Below are positions 1 through 8,323 of a DNA stretch of 64,000 nt, piece after piece; within the stretch, counting starts at the first letter, position 1; each line of letters begins with the position of its first letter. The stretch covers positions 1 to 64,000 of the forward strand of contig JAFAYI010000004.1 in NCBI GenBank assembly GCA_019240475.1, given 5' to 3'. A program made the position numbers and the translations under genes. The notes under the pieces are model-generated. The model did not search any database, was not told the origin of the DNA, and worked only from the letters and a program-made list of their open reading frames with translations. This stretch comes from Acidobacteriaceae bacterium (GTDB taxonomy: Bacteria > Acidobacteriota > Terriglobia > Bryobacterales > Bryobacteraceae).

Positions 1-352
<352 letters not shown>

Positions 353-438
353 TCTGTTAGAGTAATTTGTCCTCCGCGCCCGGTTGCCCAGGCGGAAGAA
401 CGCAAATCGCTCCGGCTTTTACTCAAAAAGTCTGACGA

Positions 439-469
439 ATTACTTCATTGCGTCCAACCAGATTGTCAA
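439..469 (-). promoter_or_regulatory. possible rRNA promoter (proximal)
   Basis: A perfect TTGACA hexamer (464-469, minus strand) is followed after 19 bases by AGTAAT (439-444), a weak -10. The transcript would start about 80 bases ahead of the 16S 5' end. The -35 is good, the spacing is long and the -10 is poor, so it may be only a leader sequence. Confidence 0.25.
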
Positions 470-729
470 ACAACTGCGCAAACCTCTAAAACGAATACGA
501 ATCGCTTCGCAAGGTTCCAGGGTTGCCGGCCTCGAAAGCCGCTTGAGCCGTTTTCGGCTCAATCTCATTTTGAGCCGCAACTACCTCGACCGGTTCTTTC
601 GGTATGGAGGAGCGCTCTAGCTCTGGAAAATTTCGGGGTGTGCACCCCTAAGATCTCGGTAGCCCTGGAAGCATCGGGGGATGTTCCTTGCTGGCTGCCG
701 TCGGCGGGCATTCTCACCGCCTGATTGTT

Positions 730-758
730 AGCTTATCAAGCTCTCTCGACTGTTGCAA
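730..758 (-). promoter_or_regulatory. possible rRNA promoter (distal)
   Basis: Read on the minus strand, a TTGCAA -35-like hexamer (753-758) is followed after 17 bases by TAAGCT (730-735). The spacing is ideal but the -10 match is only 3 of 6. It would give a leader of about 370 bases before the 16S gene, a usual length for rRNA leaders. Confidence 0.3.
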
Positions 759-926
759 GCGCCACGGTCACGTTTTGTGCCGCTTGGTCTCAGCCGCTCT
801 GCCCTCGCTTTCGCATTGGGCGACTCGTTCAGAATATCAGAGACCGTGCGTCGGGTGCAAGGGAAATCTGCACAACCGGCGCACGGTGTCGCGTTCTGAC
901 AACCGCCCGCTTGTTCGACGTCCACG

Positions 927-1862
927 CTACCGGAGTGCTCCCGCGATGCCTCCGCGCTGCGGGGCGGGCTCACGGGCCTTTTCACGGCGCAGCGCATCCG
1001 CCAGGATCTCGTGAAACTGCGCCGGATCGCTGATCCCCGGAAGCTGCTCACCGTTTAGGAATAAAGTGGGGGTGCCGGTGACGCCGGCTCTTGCGCCGAG
1101 CTCCCGGTCTCGCACCACCGCCCCGAAAGACATCTGCCGCTCCACGCATGTGCGAAATTGCCCGATTTCGAGGCTGGGCGTTTTCGCTGCCAGCTCAAAC
1201 ACCTGGTCTGTCACATTCTGTCGCGAGATCCGGTTCTGATTCACGAACAATGCGTCGTGGAGATGCCAAAAGGCTGCCTGGCTCTGAAATTGCGCACAGG
1301 CGGCCGCCCTCGCAGCCTCTTCCGCCCAGTCGTGTTGTGCGAGCGGCATGTGGCGGAAAACCAGCCGGACACTCCGGTCTTCGATGAGGAGCGGCTCCGT
1401 GGCCAGAATCTGCTGCATCCTCCTGCAGAATGGGCACTGAAAATCCGAGAAGACCACCAATGTCAGGGGAGCGTTCTCAGGACCCCGCGCCGCATACTCG
1501 CCTTCCAGCAAGCGCCCCATCAGTTGCCTGGCTTCCTGCATCTCCTGTTCACCGGGATCTACTCGAGAATCCAGCATGTCCGTGCTGAGGAACCGCAGAT
1601 CCGGAGAGGCGTAGAGCCGCAATTCCATCTTCCCGAGCGGACCTTCGCCCTGAAAAACCAGCCTTCGATAGCAGAGATCGTTCACGACGGTTTGCTCCCG
1701 CAGTTGGATGTGCGCCCTTTCCGGAATGCGATACTGCTTTGCGACATACTGGGCAAGCCTTGTACGGTCCTGGGGCGTCAGGTCGCCGCAGGCATCCGCT
1801 TTGCCAGCGAGCGCGGAGGCGGCCAGCATGGACGTCAATAGGATGACGCGAGCATAGTGCAT
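927..1862 (-). CDS. exported DsbA-family thioredoxin-fold protein
   Basis: Predicted exported thiol oxidoreductase of the DsbA/thioredoxin_4 class, about 311 residues. The chosen ATG at 1862 is preceded by a GAGGAG ribosome site and opens a signal peptide (residues 1-24, hydrophobic core VILLTSMLAASALAG). An N-terminal region of unknown role (about 25-125) precedes the thioredoxin fold, whose active site is FQCPFC (Cys143 and Cys146). A cis-proline-like GTPTLFLNG follows near the C-terminus. Such proteins form, isomerise or reduce disulfides outside the cytoplasm. It starts 17 bases after the upstream propeller gene and is probably co-transcribed. That neighbour has a Cys-rich segment, so it may be a client (inference). 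A longer reading from 1916 would overlap the upstream gene and is unlikely. Confidence 0.88.
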   Translation of the reverse strand: MHYARVILLTSMLAASALAGKADACGDLTPQDRTRLAQYVAKQYRIPERAHIQLREQTVVNDLCYRRLVFQGEGPLGKMELRLYASPDLRFLSTDMLDSRVDPGEQEMQEARQLMGRLLEGEYAARGPENAPLTLVVFSDFQCPFCRRMQQILATEPLLIEDRSVRLVFRHMPLAQHDWAEEAARAAACAQFQSQAAFWHLHDALFVNQNRISRQNVTDQVFELAAKTPSLEIGQFRTCVERQMSFGAVVRDRELGARAGVTGTPTLFLNGEQLPGISDPAQFHEILADALRREKAREPAPQRGGIAGALR

Positions 1863-1879
1863 GCCGTTTTCTCCTCGCC

Positions 1880-4483
1880 TCAGTTTTCGGGTCCCGGCAA
1901 TCCCACCTGCAGCCACACGTCGTAGCAGCGCGGGTCCTCACGGCCGTGCGCGTCGGAGACATGCGAAACGTACCGGAACTGGTTTCCGAACCGGTCCGTA
2001 TAGCCGTTCGGCCGGTAATGAAGATCAATCGAGAAAACGCCGGCTTCGGCGAGCGGAATCAACTCATCCGGCTCGCTGAACCCGTTATGGTTCTTGTCTA
2101 CCCACAACCGGAGCAGCGGATAAATCGCGTCGCCCGGATCGATGCGCCCGTTGCCGTTGCCGCCGTTCGCCGGATCGTCGAAGACGGCCAGAGCCTTATA
2201 CCCGTTCGGTTCTGGTCCTGGGGGCTGCGGAGTCAAGCTGCCGAACAGCTCCGTGAAATCGTCGATCGTGCCATTCCCGTTGCGGTCGAGCGCCAGCCAG
2301 GCATTCTGAAACGCTGGATTCGTCCAGCTCACCTGCGCAACCTGCCCCGCCTTCAAAGCGAATTTCACGCCATCGGCAAGACCGGTCAGATGAAATCCCT
2401 GTCCGGCCGGATCGAGGATGATCGGACAATCCGTGCAGTGGCCGTTCTGGCAGGTGCAGTCGTCACAGTTCAGGCAGATGCTTCCGCACCAGCCGGATGT
2501 GCCGTTGTAGCAGGCCGCTTTGCAGCCCTCGTCGCAATCCGTCGGGACATCGAGCATCTCTGCCACCGTGGAGTTGACCGCATCTAAATCAACCGCGGGA
2601 AGTCCACTTATGACCGTCACGTTGCCCTGGTATTGATGAGCGCGCTGGTTGTAGATCCAGAGCCCGTTGGGCACCCCTGATAACGGGCTGGTGACCGGCT
2701 GAGAAGGATAATTGGCAACCCAGATATCGTCCGGAACATTTGCGATCACCCCCGGGCCCATATCCTGGGTGATGTTAGAACCACTGCCATAGACGCCCGC
2801 ATAATAGCCGTTCTTATGCATCTCGCCCACCCACGCGTTTACATACGTTTGGACGGCCGGTCTGCACGTCGTATCGCCTGATGGAACTGTGTACGCCTCG
2901 ATATCGAGATAGGCGATCGAGCCCGATAGCCCAATATTAACTAACTGTTGCGCCGCGCTGTCCGCATCGCCTTGGCCTTCGTCGGCGGCGGCAGACAGGT
3001 TCGTGCTGATTAACACAGAGTTACTGCTGCAAGGTGCTTGATAGCCGTCCCAGATTGGCAGATATTGCCACGCGGCGCAAGCCGTCTGGCTGATCAGTGA
3101 GCTCGTTGCGAGCGTACAGTTGGGATTGGGGGTGTGTATCGCCTCAGGCCCACCCAGATAGAACCCGAAAACGGAGTAGTTATTTGGCCAATGGTCGATG
3201 GTCTCGCCGTAGCTGCCGTAGATGGAGTTTAAGAATGTCGGAGCGACATAGGAGCAGGAGTCCAGGCCCATTCCCGAGGCGCCGGTCACACCGCCTATCG
3301 CAGGCTGTACGCCGCGCCCGCTCCGCAGGTTCGGATCCGGGCGCGGCGGGGCCCACGTCCCCGTACTTCGCAAAAGCACATTGACCGTCTTTCCGCCATC
3401 CTGGGTCGAGGCAATTGCCGTTTCGGCCCCGATGAGAAGCAGCCATCCGTGCTGCGAATCCACAAATTCCGCTCTGCCGACCTGCAACTTCAGCGGCATT
3501 TCAGCCGGCAGCGCAGCCGAGGTGTTCCCGGAGTCATTTCGCAGTGAAATAGCGCCTTTCGAACATGTTGCCTCGATGAAAGTGGAGTCGAATAAAGCCA
3601 ATGGTCCGACGCTTCCCAGATCCGATTCCAGGCTTTTCACTCGCCACGAAGTCCCCCCATCATCGGTAACATAGACTACGCGATCCATAGTCACGGGCCC
3701 GACATGTACGAGCGCGGAAAGTAGGCCACTGCCCGCGGCCTGGAAAGAAAAACCCTCGAACAAGGGACGTACACTCTGTTGAGAGCCGGGAATCAAGTAC
3801 GGATGCACGTTTTCAGGCACGGGTATGATCTTCTGAGTCCAGACCTTGCCTCCATCCTGCGTTCCATATAACTCATCGCCATGCACCCCGCCCATCAGCC
3901 AACCGGTTGATTGCGATACGAATTGGATTGGCCCCGCAATCGGAGGCGAGGAAAGAGCCGACCATGTTCTTCCTCCATCCTCGGTTGTGAATAGCTCACC
4001 CTTGCTATACGCCGAACCCGACATGCGACGTGTCAGCATCCAGCCGTGCTCCGCATCGGCGAAGCTAAAGAAATTGGCGCAAGCGTAGAGTGACCGCAGG
4101 AAATCGTTCATGGCAACGGGCCGCATGAACCAGGATTTCCCGCCGTCGGTGGTGCCCGCGATCCCAACGGTTGGATGGTCTCCGATCTCGCCCTGATGTA
4201 ACACCGCCCAGCCGTGCTCGGCGTCGAAAAAATATACCGTGTCGATCTGCTGTCCGCCGGTGAGCGGCGGGGTAATTTCGCTCCAGTTCTGGCCTGCCGT
4301 GTCCGTCCAGAGCAGATGCTGCCCGGCGAGCACCCAGCCCTCGGACTCACTCATCAGGTGCATATCGCGAATTTGCTGGTTGGGCGTACTCGGGTCGAGT
4401 GGTGTTTTTTGTGGCGCCGCCCCAGCCAAGCCGCAGCACAGTGCGGTCCATAGAGTCAGCTTCCGCGATGCAAAGAACGCCAT
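1880..4483 (-). CDS. exported YCF48/BNR propeller protein with DUF1906 and calcium-loop domains
   Basis: Large exported protein of 867 residues. Residues 1-22 form a signal peptide. About 35-370 is a beta-propeller of BNR/Asp-box, YCF48-like repeats (recurring D-G-G-x-x-W and A/Q-H-G-W elements). About 395-640 matches the DUF1906 (Rv2525c-like, glycoside-hydrolase-like TIM barrel) family, including the acidic strand YLDIEAY. A Cys-rich linker (about 650-690, a dozen cysteines) leads to a C-terminal part with EF-hand-like loops DRNGNGTIDD and DKNHNGFSEPDE. No enzyme activity can be assigned; cell-wall or glycan binding/hydrolysis is the family suggestion. The start follows from comparison with its two neighbours, which share the MAF opening. 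First of a two-gene unit with the DsbA-like gene, which may oxidise its cysteines (inference). Confidence 0.8.
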   Translation of the reverse strand: MAFFASRKLTLWTALCCGLAGAAPQKTPLDPSTPNQQIRDMHLMSESEGWVLAGQHLLWTDTAGQNWSEITPPLTGGQQIDTVYFFDAEHGWAVLHQGEIGDHPTVGIAGTTDGGKSWFMRPVAMNDFLRSLYACANFFSFADAEHGWMLTRRMSGSAYSKGELFTTEDGGRTWSALSSPPIAGPIQFVSQSTGWLMGGVHGDELYGTQDGGKVWTQKIIPVPENVHPYLIPGSQQSVRPLFEGFSFQAAGSGLLSALVHVGPVTMDRVVYVTDDGGTSWRVKSLESDLGSVGPLALFDSTFIEATCSKGAISLRNDSGNTSAALPAEMPLKLQVGRAEFVDSQHGWLLLIGAETAIASTQDGGKTVNVLLRSTGTWAPPRPDPNLRSGRGVQPAIGGVTGASGMGLDSCSYVAPTFLNSIYGSYGETIDHWPNNYSVFGFYLGGPEAIHTPNPNCTLATSSLISQTACAAWQYLPIWDGYQAPCSSNSVLISTNLSAAADEGQGDADSAAQQLVNIGLSGSIAYLDIEAYTVPSGDTTCRPAVQTYVNAWVGEMHKNGYYAGVYGSGSNITQDMGPGVIANVPDDIWVANYPSQPVTSPLSGVPNGLWIYNQRAHQYQGNVTVISGLPAVDLDAVNSTVAEMLDVPTDCDEGCKAACYNGTSGWCGSICLNCDDCTCQNGHCTDCPIILDPAGQGFHLTGLADGVKFALKAGQVAQVSWTNPAFQNAWLALDRNGNGTIDDFTELFGSLTPQPPGPEPNGYKALAVFDDPANGGNGNGRIDPGDAIYPLLRLWVDKNHNGFSEPDELIPLAEAGVFSIDLHYRPNGYTDRFGNQFRYVSHVSDAHGREDPRCYDVWLQVGLPGPEN

Positions 4484-4503
4484 GCCTATAACCTCGCCGG
4501 GAC

Positions 4504-4562
4504 CGAACTTACCAACAAAGTTCGTTTCAAGGAACTATACCCGAACTCGGAGGGCGCTGCAA
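4504..4562 (-). promoter_or_regulatory. promoter with operator-like palindrome, copy 2
   Basis: Minus-strand promoter of the 867-residue propeller gene. A -10 TATAGT (4534-4539) is separated by 17 bases from a weak -35 TTGCAG (4557-4562). Just downstream is an inverted repeat CGAACTT/AAGTTCG (4504-4510 and 4518-4524, 7-base loop), about 20 bases before the start codon. The same block is conserved before the paralogue at 7055, which supports a function as operator or 5' mRNA hairpin. Confidence 0.5.
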
Positions 4563-4633
4563 GAGGGAAAATTCCCGCTCCAGTCCAACCTCTTCGCTTT
4601 CGCCTTCACTCAGGCGGCAGCTAGCGCAGACGA

Positions 4634-5830
4634 TCATTGGCCGCCCGAGCGACGAGACGGAACGGCATCCGGCGTCTGAGCGCTCTTCAGCAGGGTGCTG
4701 AATGTCTTGCCGTCCTCTGTGCCCGCCAGGGCTGAATCGGCGCAGCCGCCCGTATCGCATGGAAGACCGGTTGCCAAAAGTATCCAACCGTGCTCCGCGT
4801 CGAGGAAATCTGCTTTTCGGAGCGCTTGCCCTTGCGGAAGATCCGCCGGCAAAGGCGCAGCGGTTCTCGCCGACCCTCGACGTAGCGACAAAGCATGGCC
4901 TAGGTAGGCGACCTCCAGGAAGCCCGAATCGACCGCCGACAGCGATCCGATGCCGGGCAAATCGGGTTCTACTCTCCTGAGCTGCCAAGAGTCGCCTCCG
5001 TCTTCGGCGCCATAGGTCAAGAGTGTCCAATTTCTCAATCCGACCTGAACCCCCACCGCTAGTAGCCCGTTTTGGAAGGTCTGGAATGAAAGTTGGCAGT
5101 ACACAGGGCGCATAACGAAGCTCGGACCGAACGTAGAATCGGCATACGGGTGCACCTGATCCGGTAAGACCACGGATTGCCTTATCCATGTATGGCCGCC
5201 ATCGCGAGTCCGGTAAAGATCACCATTCCCTATACCGCCTAGGAGCCAGCCGGTTGTTTGAGATACAAACTGAATCCTCCCGTTAATCGGAGGAATCGGG
5301 AGCACCGTCCAGGTCTTTCCGCCATCCGTAGTGACAAAGAGGTCGGCGCGGCTTGCGGCGGAACTCGACATTTTCCCAACTATCATCCAACCGTGCTTGT
5401 CGTCCGCGAAGCTGAAGTCGCCTCCCGCATAGCCCTGCAGTAAGAAGGCATCTGCCGTAAAGGATCTTTGCGACCAAGTCTTACCTTCGTCTTCCGTTGC
5501 GGCAACAGCGATGGCGGGTAGGCCGGTCCCATCGGCTGAGTGCAGCAAGACCCACCCGCGCGAGGAATCAAGAAAATACACCTTGTCGATCGTCTGACCC
5601 GCAGTTAGCGGCGGCGTAATGTCGACCCAGTTTTGGCCAGCCGTAGCGGTCCACACGATGTGCTCGCCTACAAGGGCCCACCCGTCAGAGATGGATACGC
5701 GATGCATGTCTCGAACGGGCATATTTGCCGCTGTTGAGTTGACGGCCGCCTTCGGCGATTGAGCCCGAGCAAGAGGCGTGCAACTCAACACTATGCACAG
5801 GAACGAAGCCCGCAAGGTAGAGAAAGCCAT
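4634..5830 (-). CDS. exported YCF48/BNR beta-propeller protein (middle paralogue)
   Basis: Second member of a tandem family of exported propellers, about 398 residues. It has a signal peptide (MAFSTLRASFLCIVLSCTPLARAQ region) and then repeated blocks of the type D-G-G-K-T-W preceded by H-G-W blocks, as in YCF48/photosystem-II-stability-factor-like and BNR proteins. It has no DUF1906 tail. It is the most divergent of the three copies. The MAF start at 5830 is chosen because the other two paralogues share it; an ATG two codons upstream also exists, and a far upstream start would run into the next gene. The function of such short propellers outside phototrophs is unknown; they are often seen as extracellular sensors or binding scaffolds. 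Confidence 0.8.
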   Translation of the reverse strand: MAFSTLRASFLCIVLSCTPLARAQSPKAAVNSTAANMPVRDMHRVSISDGWALVGEHIVWTATAGQNWVDITPPLTAGQTIDKVYFLDSSRGWVLLHSADGTGLPAIAVAATEDEGKTWSQRSFTADAFLLQGYAGGDFSFADDKHGWMIVGKMSSSAASRADLFVTTDGGKTWTVLPIPPINGRIQFVSQTTGWLLGGIGNGDLYRTRDGGHTWIRQSVVLPDQVHPYADSTFGPSFVMRPVYCQLSFQTFQNGLLAVGVQVGLRNWTLLTYGAEDGGDSWQLRRVEPDLPGIGSLSAVDSGFLEVAYLGHALSLRRGSARTAAPLPADLPQGQALRKADFLDAEHGWILLATGLPCDTGGCADSALAGTEDGKTFSTLLKSAQTPDAVPSRRSGGQ

Positions 5831-5885
5831 GTCCATCACCTCGAACGCAAACTTGGCAAGAGAAAACTCCGCACGATTGAAATAC

Positions 5886-7055
5886 TTAGCTCGGACTCGA
5901 ATCCGGACGTGGCGGCGCCCACGTCCCCGTGCTTCGCAAGAGTACATTGACCGTTTTTCCGCCATCCTGGGTCGAGGCAATTGCCGTTTCGGCGCCGGTA
6001 AGGAGCAGCCAGCCGCGCTGCCCATCTACAAACTCCGCTTTGCTGACCTGCAACTTCGTGGGCATTTCAGCCGGCAGGGCAGCCGAGGTCTTAACAGAAC
6101 CGCTGCGCAGTGAGACGATGCCTTTCGAGCATGTTGCCTCGATGAAAGTGGAGTCGAACAGCGCCAACGGCCCAACACCTCTGAGGTCAGTCTCAAGGCT
6201 CTTAACCTGCCAAGACGCTCCCCCGTCCTCGGTGCTGTAAATCACTAGGCTCGTAGTATCGGGCGTAACCGGAACTCGAACAGCCAACAGTCCTTTTTCT
6301 GCTGAGCGAAAGAGGAGTCTGTCGTAGAACGGACGATGAACATAGGTCCCACCAGCTTCCGGAACCGAGTAAGGAATTACACCGTCCGGCAATTCTGCCG
6401 TTTTCCTAACCCAAGTGTGGCCTCCATCGGGAGTACGGTACAACTCGTCTCCATGAACACCGCCCATCAGCCAACCTGTCGAGTGGGAAAGAAATTGAAT
6501 GTTGCCGAAAATCGGAGGGTCTGGAAGGGCTAACCAGGTCTTGCCGCCGTCTTCGGTTGCGAAAAGCTGCCCGCGGCTCCAAGCCGAGCTAGTCGCTAGG
6601 AGCGTCAGCAGCCAGCCGTGCTGAGCGTCTACGAAACTTAGGCGATTACTGTATCCGTATCCCTGAAGCAGAAAATTGCTGGCCGAGAAGGGCCGAATGG
6701 ACCAAGATCTCCCGCCATCCGATGTCGATGCGATGAGGAGAGTGGGAAAATCCGCAACACCGCCGGAGTGTAACACCGCCCAGCCGTGCTCGGCGTCGAA
6801 AAAATATACCGTGTCGATCTGCTGTCCACGGGCGAGCGGCGGGGTAATTTCGCTCCAGTTCTGGCCTGCCGTGTCCGTCCAGAGCAGATGCTGTCCGGCG
6901 AGCACCCAACCCTCGGACTCGCTCATCAGGTGCATATCGCGAATCTGCTGATTGGGCGTGCTCGGATCGAGCGGCGTTTTTTGTGGCGTTGCCTTAACCA
7001 AGCCGCAGCACAGTGCGGTCCATAGAATCAGCTTCCGCGATGCAAAGAAAGCCAT
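5886..7055 (-). CDS. exported YCF48/BNR beta-propeller protein (short paralogue)
   Basis: Third member of the tandem family, about 389 residues. Its N-terminal ~60 residues are almost identical to those of the 867-residue protein (signal peptide MAFFASRKL..., then the first propeller blades), and similarity continues to the shared STGTWAPPRPD near the C-terminus. There this copy stops after four more residues while the sister continues into DUF1906. The simplest reading is duplication of the propeller part with its promoter and loss (or gain in the sister) of the C-terminal domains. Start: MAF at 7055, conserved in all three; a second ATG lies two codons upstream. The 55 bases to the middle paralogue hold only a decayed version of the shared leader. 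Confidence 0.8.
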   Translation of the reverse strand: MAFFASRKLILWTALCCGLVKATPQKTPLDPSTPNQQIRDMHLMSESEGWVLAGQHLLWTDTAGQNWSEITPPLARGQQIDTVYFFDAEHGWAVLHSGGVADFPTLLIASTSDGGRSWSIRPFSASNFLLQGYGYSNRLSFVDAQHGWLLTLLATSSAWSRGQLFATEDGGKTWLALPDPPIFGNIQFLSHSTGWLMGGVHGDELYRTPDGGHTWVRKTAELPDGVIPYSVPEAGGTYVHRPFYDRLLFRSAEKGLLAVRVPVTPDTTSLVIYSTEDGGASWQVKSLETDLRGVGPLALFDSTFIEATCSKGIVSLRSGSVKTSAALPAEMPTKLQVSKAEFVDGQRGWLLLTGAETAIASTQDGGKTVNVLLRSTGTWAPPRPDSSPS

Positions 7056-7075
7056 GCCCATAACCTCGCCGGGGG

Positions 7076-7135
7076 CGAACTTACCAACAAAGTTCGTTTC
7101 AGGGAACTATACCCGAATGTCGGAGGGCGCTGCAA
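7076..7135 (-). promoter_or_regulatory. promoter with operator-like palindrome, copy 1
   Basis: Minus-strand promoter of the short propeller gene: -10 TATAGT (7106-7111), 18-base spacer, -35-like TTGCAG (7130-7135), and the inverted repeat CGAACTT/AAGTTCG at 7076-7082 and 7090-7096. It is nearly identical to 4504-4562 apart from a few substitutions and one extra base in the spacer. Confidence 0.5.
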
Positions 7136-7222
7136 GAGGTTAAATTCCCGCTCCAGCCCCGTCAGCAGCGTACTCAACGTCCTGCCTTCATGCAACCATG
7201 CTCCCCGTCGAGGAAATCGACG
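7136..7222 (-). pseudogene. decayed C-terminal fragment of a fourth propeller paralogue
   Basis: Translated on the minus strand, this stretch gives VDFLDGEHG, matching the FLDAEHGW blade of the neighbours. After a gap and frame change it gives GRTLSTLLTG, matching the final GKTFSTLL element. It therefore keeps two separated pieces of a propeller C-terminus with the sequence between them lost. It directly abuts the xylanase stop codon on one side and the promoter of the next paralogue on the other. It is too broken to encode a protein. Confidence 0.6.
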
Positions 7223-8305
7223 TTACCCGCGGCGAGTCGACATCGTCTCCCGCATCGCCGCAAAGGCCGGCTTCGGATGCAGGTCCGTATCGAAAGGCAG
7301 CGGTCTCTGGGGCAGCCCGTCGGCGCGCGGCTTCGAATGGTTCAGCCACGTGTCGCGGTCGGTCAGTCCCCAGGTCAGGATTGCTTTCACCGGCCGATGC
7401 CGCAGCACATTCGCCAGATAGTCGCGGTACAGCTCGCCGATCCTGCGGTCTCGCTCCGCAATATCGGGCGCGAGCGCGCGGTCGTCCACGTCCAGTTCGG
7501 TGACGAATACTTGCAATCCCAGATCCTCCACCCGATCCAAGAACGGGTGCAGGCCGTCCCACTGCGAAGGCGCCGCCTCCGCCTTCAGATGCGATTGAAT
7601 TCCCAGCGCGTGAATAGGCGTTTGCCGGTCTCGTAGCGAACGAAGCAGGCCGAGTACCGCCTGGCGTTTGCGTTCATGCTCGGGCGTGTCTTGCTCCAGA
7701 TCGTAATCGTTGTACGTCAACAGCGCGTTCGGGTCCGCGCGCGCCGCTTCGCGAAATGCGAGATCGAGGTAATCCGGGCCAATCAGATCCAGCCATATCG
7801 ATTCGCGCAGTCCGTCTTCGCGCCCGCTCCGCGTATCGATGGCTTCGTTCACCACGTCCCATGAATGGATCTGGCCTCGAAAATGTCCCGCCACGGCCGC
7901 GATGTGCTGCCGCAACAGGTCCGCGGCATTTTGCCTGGTCGCCGCGCGAGCCAGCCAATCCGGATTATGTTCATGCCAGCAGAGATTGTGGCCTCTCAAC
8001 TTCTGTCCATGAGCGGTTGCGAATGCGAGCAGCGCATCGCCGCCGCTGAACTCGTAGCGATCTTGCTCGGGATGGACGTGCGCCCATTTCATATCGTTTT
8101 CACAAACGACGATGCTCGCTTGCCGGGCCAGCAAGCTCGAAAACTGCGGCCGCTGCAGTTGGGCATTTGAAACGGCCGAGCCCACGAGCAGCCCATGTTG
8201 CGCCGCTACGTCGCGCAATCGAAGTGGGGCAGTCGCGCGGGGCCACAAGGACTGTCCGGATAGGCCGGCCGCCAGCATTCGACACGTAAACTCTCGCCGC
8301 CGCAT
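7223..8305 (-). CDS. GH10 endo-1,4-beta-xylanase
   Basis: Glycoside hydrolase family 10 enzyme, about 360 residues, expected to cleave internal beta-1,4-xylosidic bonds of xylan outside the cytoplasm. The start at 8305 opens with MRRREFTCRM, a twin-arginine-like signal peptide. The catalytic core runs from about residue 35 to 350. WDVVNEA supplies the acid/base Glu154 and VFVTELD the nucleophile Glu270; HNLCWHEHNP is the family substrate-binding segment. No carbohydrate-binding module is attached. Upstream starts are rejected because they would overlap the divergent amidohydrolase gene, only 17 bases away. The stop is followed immediately by the propeller pseudogene fragment. Confidence 0.93.
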   Translation of the reverse strand: MRRREFTCRMLAAGLSGQSLWPRATAPLRLRDVAAQHGLLVGSAVSNAQLQRPQFSSLLARQASIVVCENDMKWAHVHPEQDRYEFSGGDALLAFATAHGQKLRGHNLCWHEHNPDWLARAATRQNAADLLRQHIAAVAGHFRGQIHSWDVVNEAIDTRSGREDGLRESIWLDLIGPDYLDLAFREAARADPNALLTYNDYDLEQDTPEHERKRQAVLGLLRSLRDRQTPIHALGIQSHLKAEAAPSQWDGLHPFLDRVEDLGLQVFVTELDVDDRALAPDIAERDRRIGELYRDYLANVLRHRPVKAILTWGLTDRDTWLNHSKPRADGLPQRPLPFDTDLHPKPAFAAMRETMSTRRG

Positions 8306-8310
8306 CTTCT

Positions 8311-8323
8311 TATAATCACCCCA
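8311..8323 (+). promoter_or_regulatory. -10 element placed for a leaderless mRNA
   Basis: A perfect TATAAT at 8311-8316 lies exactly 12 to 7 bases before the A of the ATG at 8323, the spacing expected if transcription starts at the start codon itself. No Shine-Dalgarno-like sequence is present before this ATG, and no good -35 is visible. A leaderless transcript is therefore inferred. Confidence 0.5.

Larger units (their letters stand above)
353..926. other. rRNA leader / intergenic region
   Basis: 574 bases between the 16S gene and the DsbA-like gene upstream of it on the same strand. No convincing protein gene is seen; the small open frames here have no ribosome-binding site and no recognisable product. 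The stretch holds two possible minus-strand rRNA promoters (730-758 and 439-469, listed separately), an 8-bp-stem hairpin at 543-562 whose half-site is repeated at 569-576, and a short palindrome at 634-647. These fit an rRNA leader with processing structures, but that role is inferred. Confidence 0.6.

Noticed and set aside
384..620. Open frame on the plus strand in the rRNA leader (78 codons)
   Set aside because: Lies antisense to the 16S leader, has no ribosome site, and its Arg/Ser-rich product matches nothing.
1158..1841. 227-codon plus-strand frame
   Set aside because: Antisense to the DsbA-like gene, which has signal peptide, CxxC and ribosome site; the frame is a GC-driven shadow.
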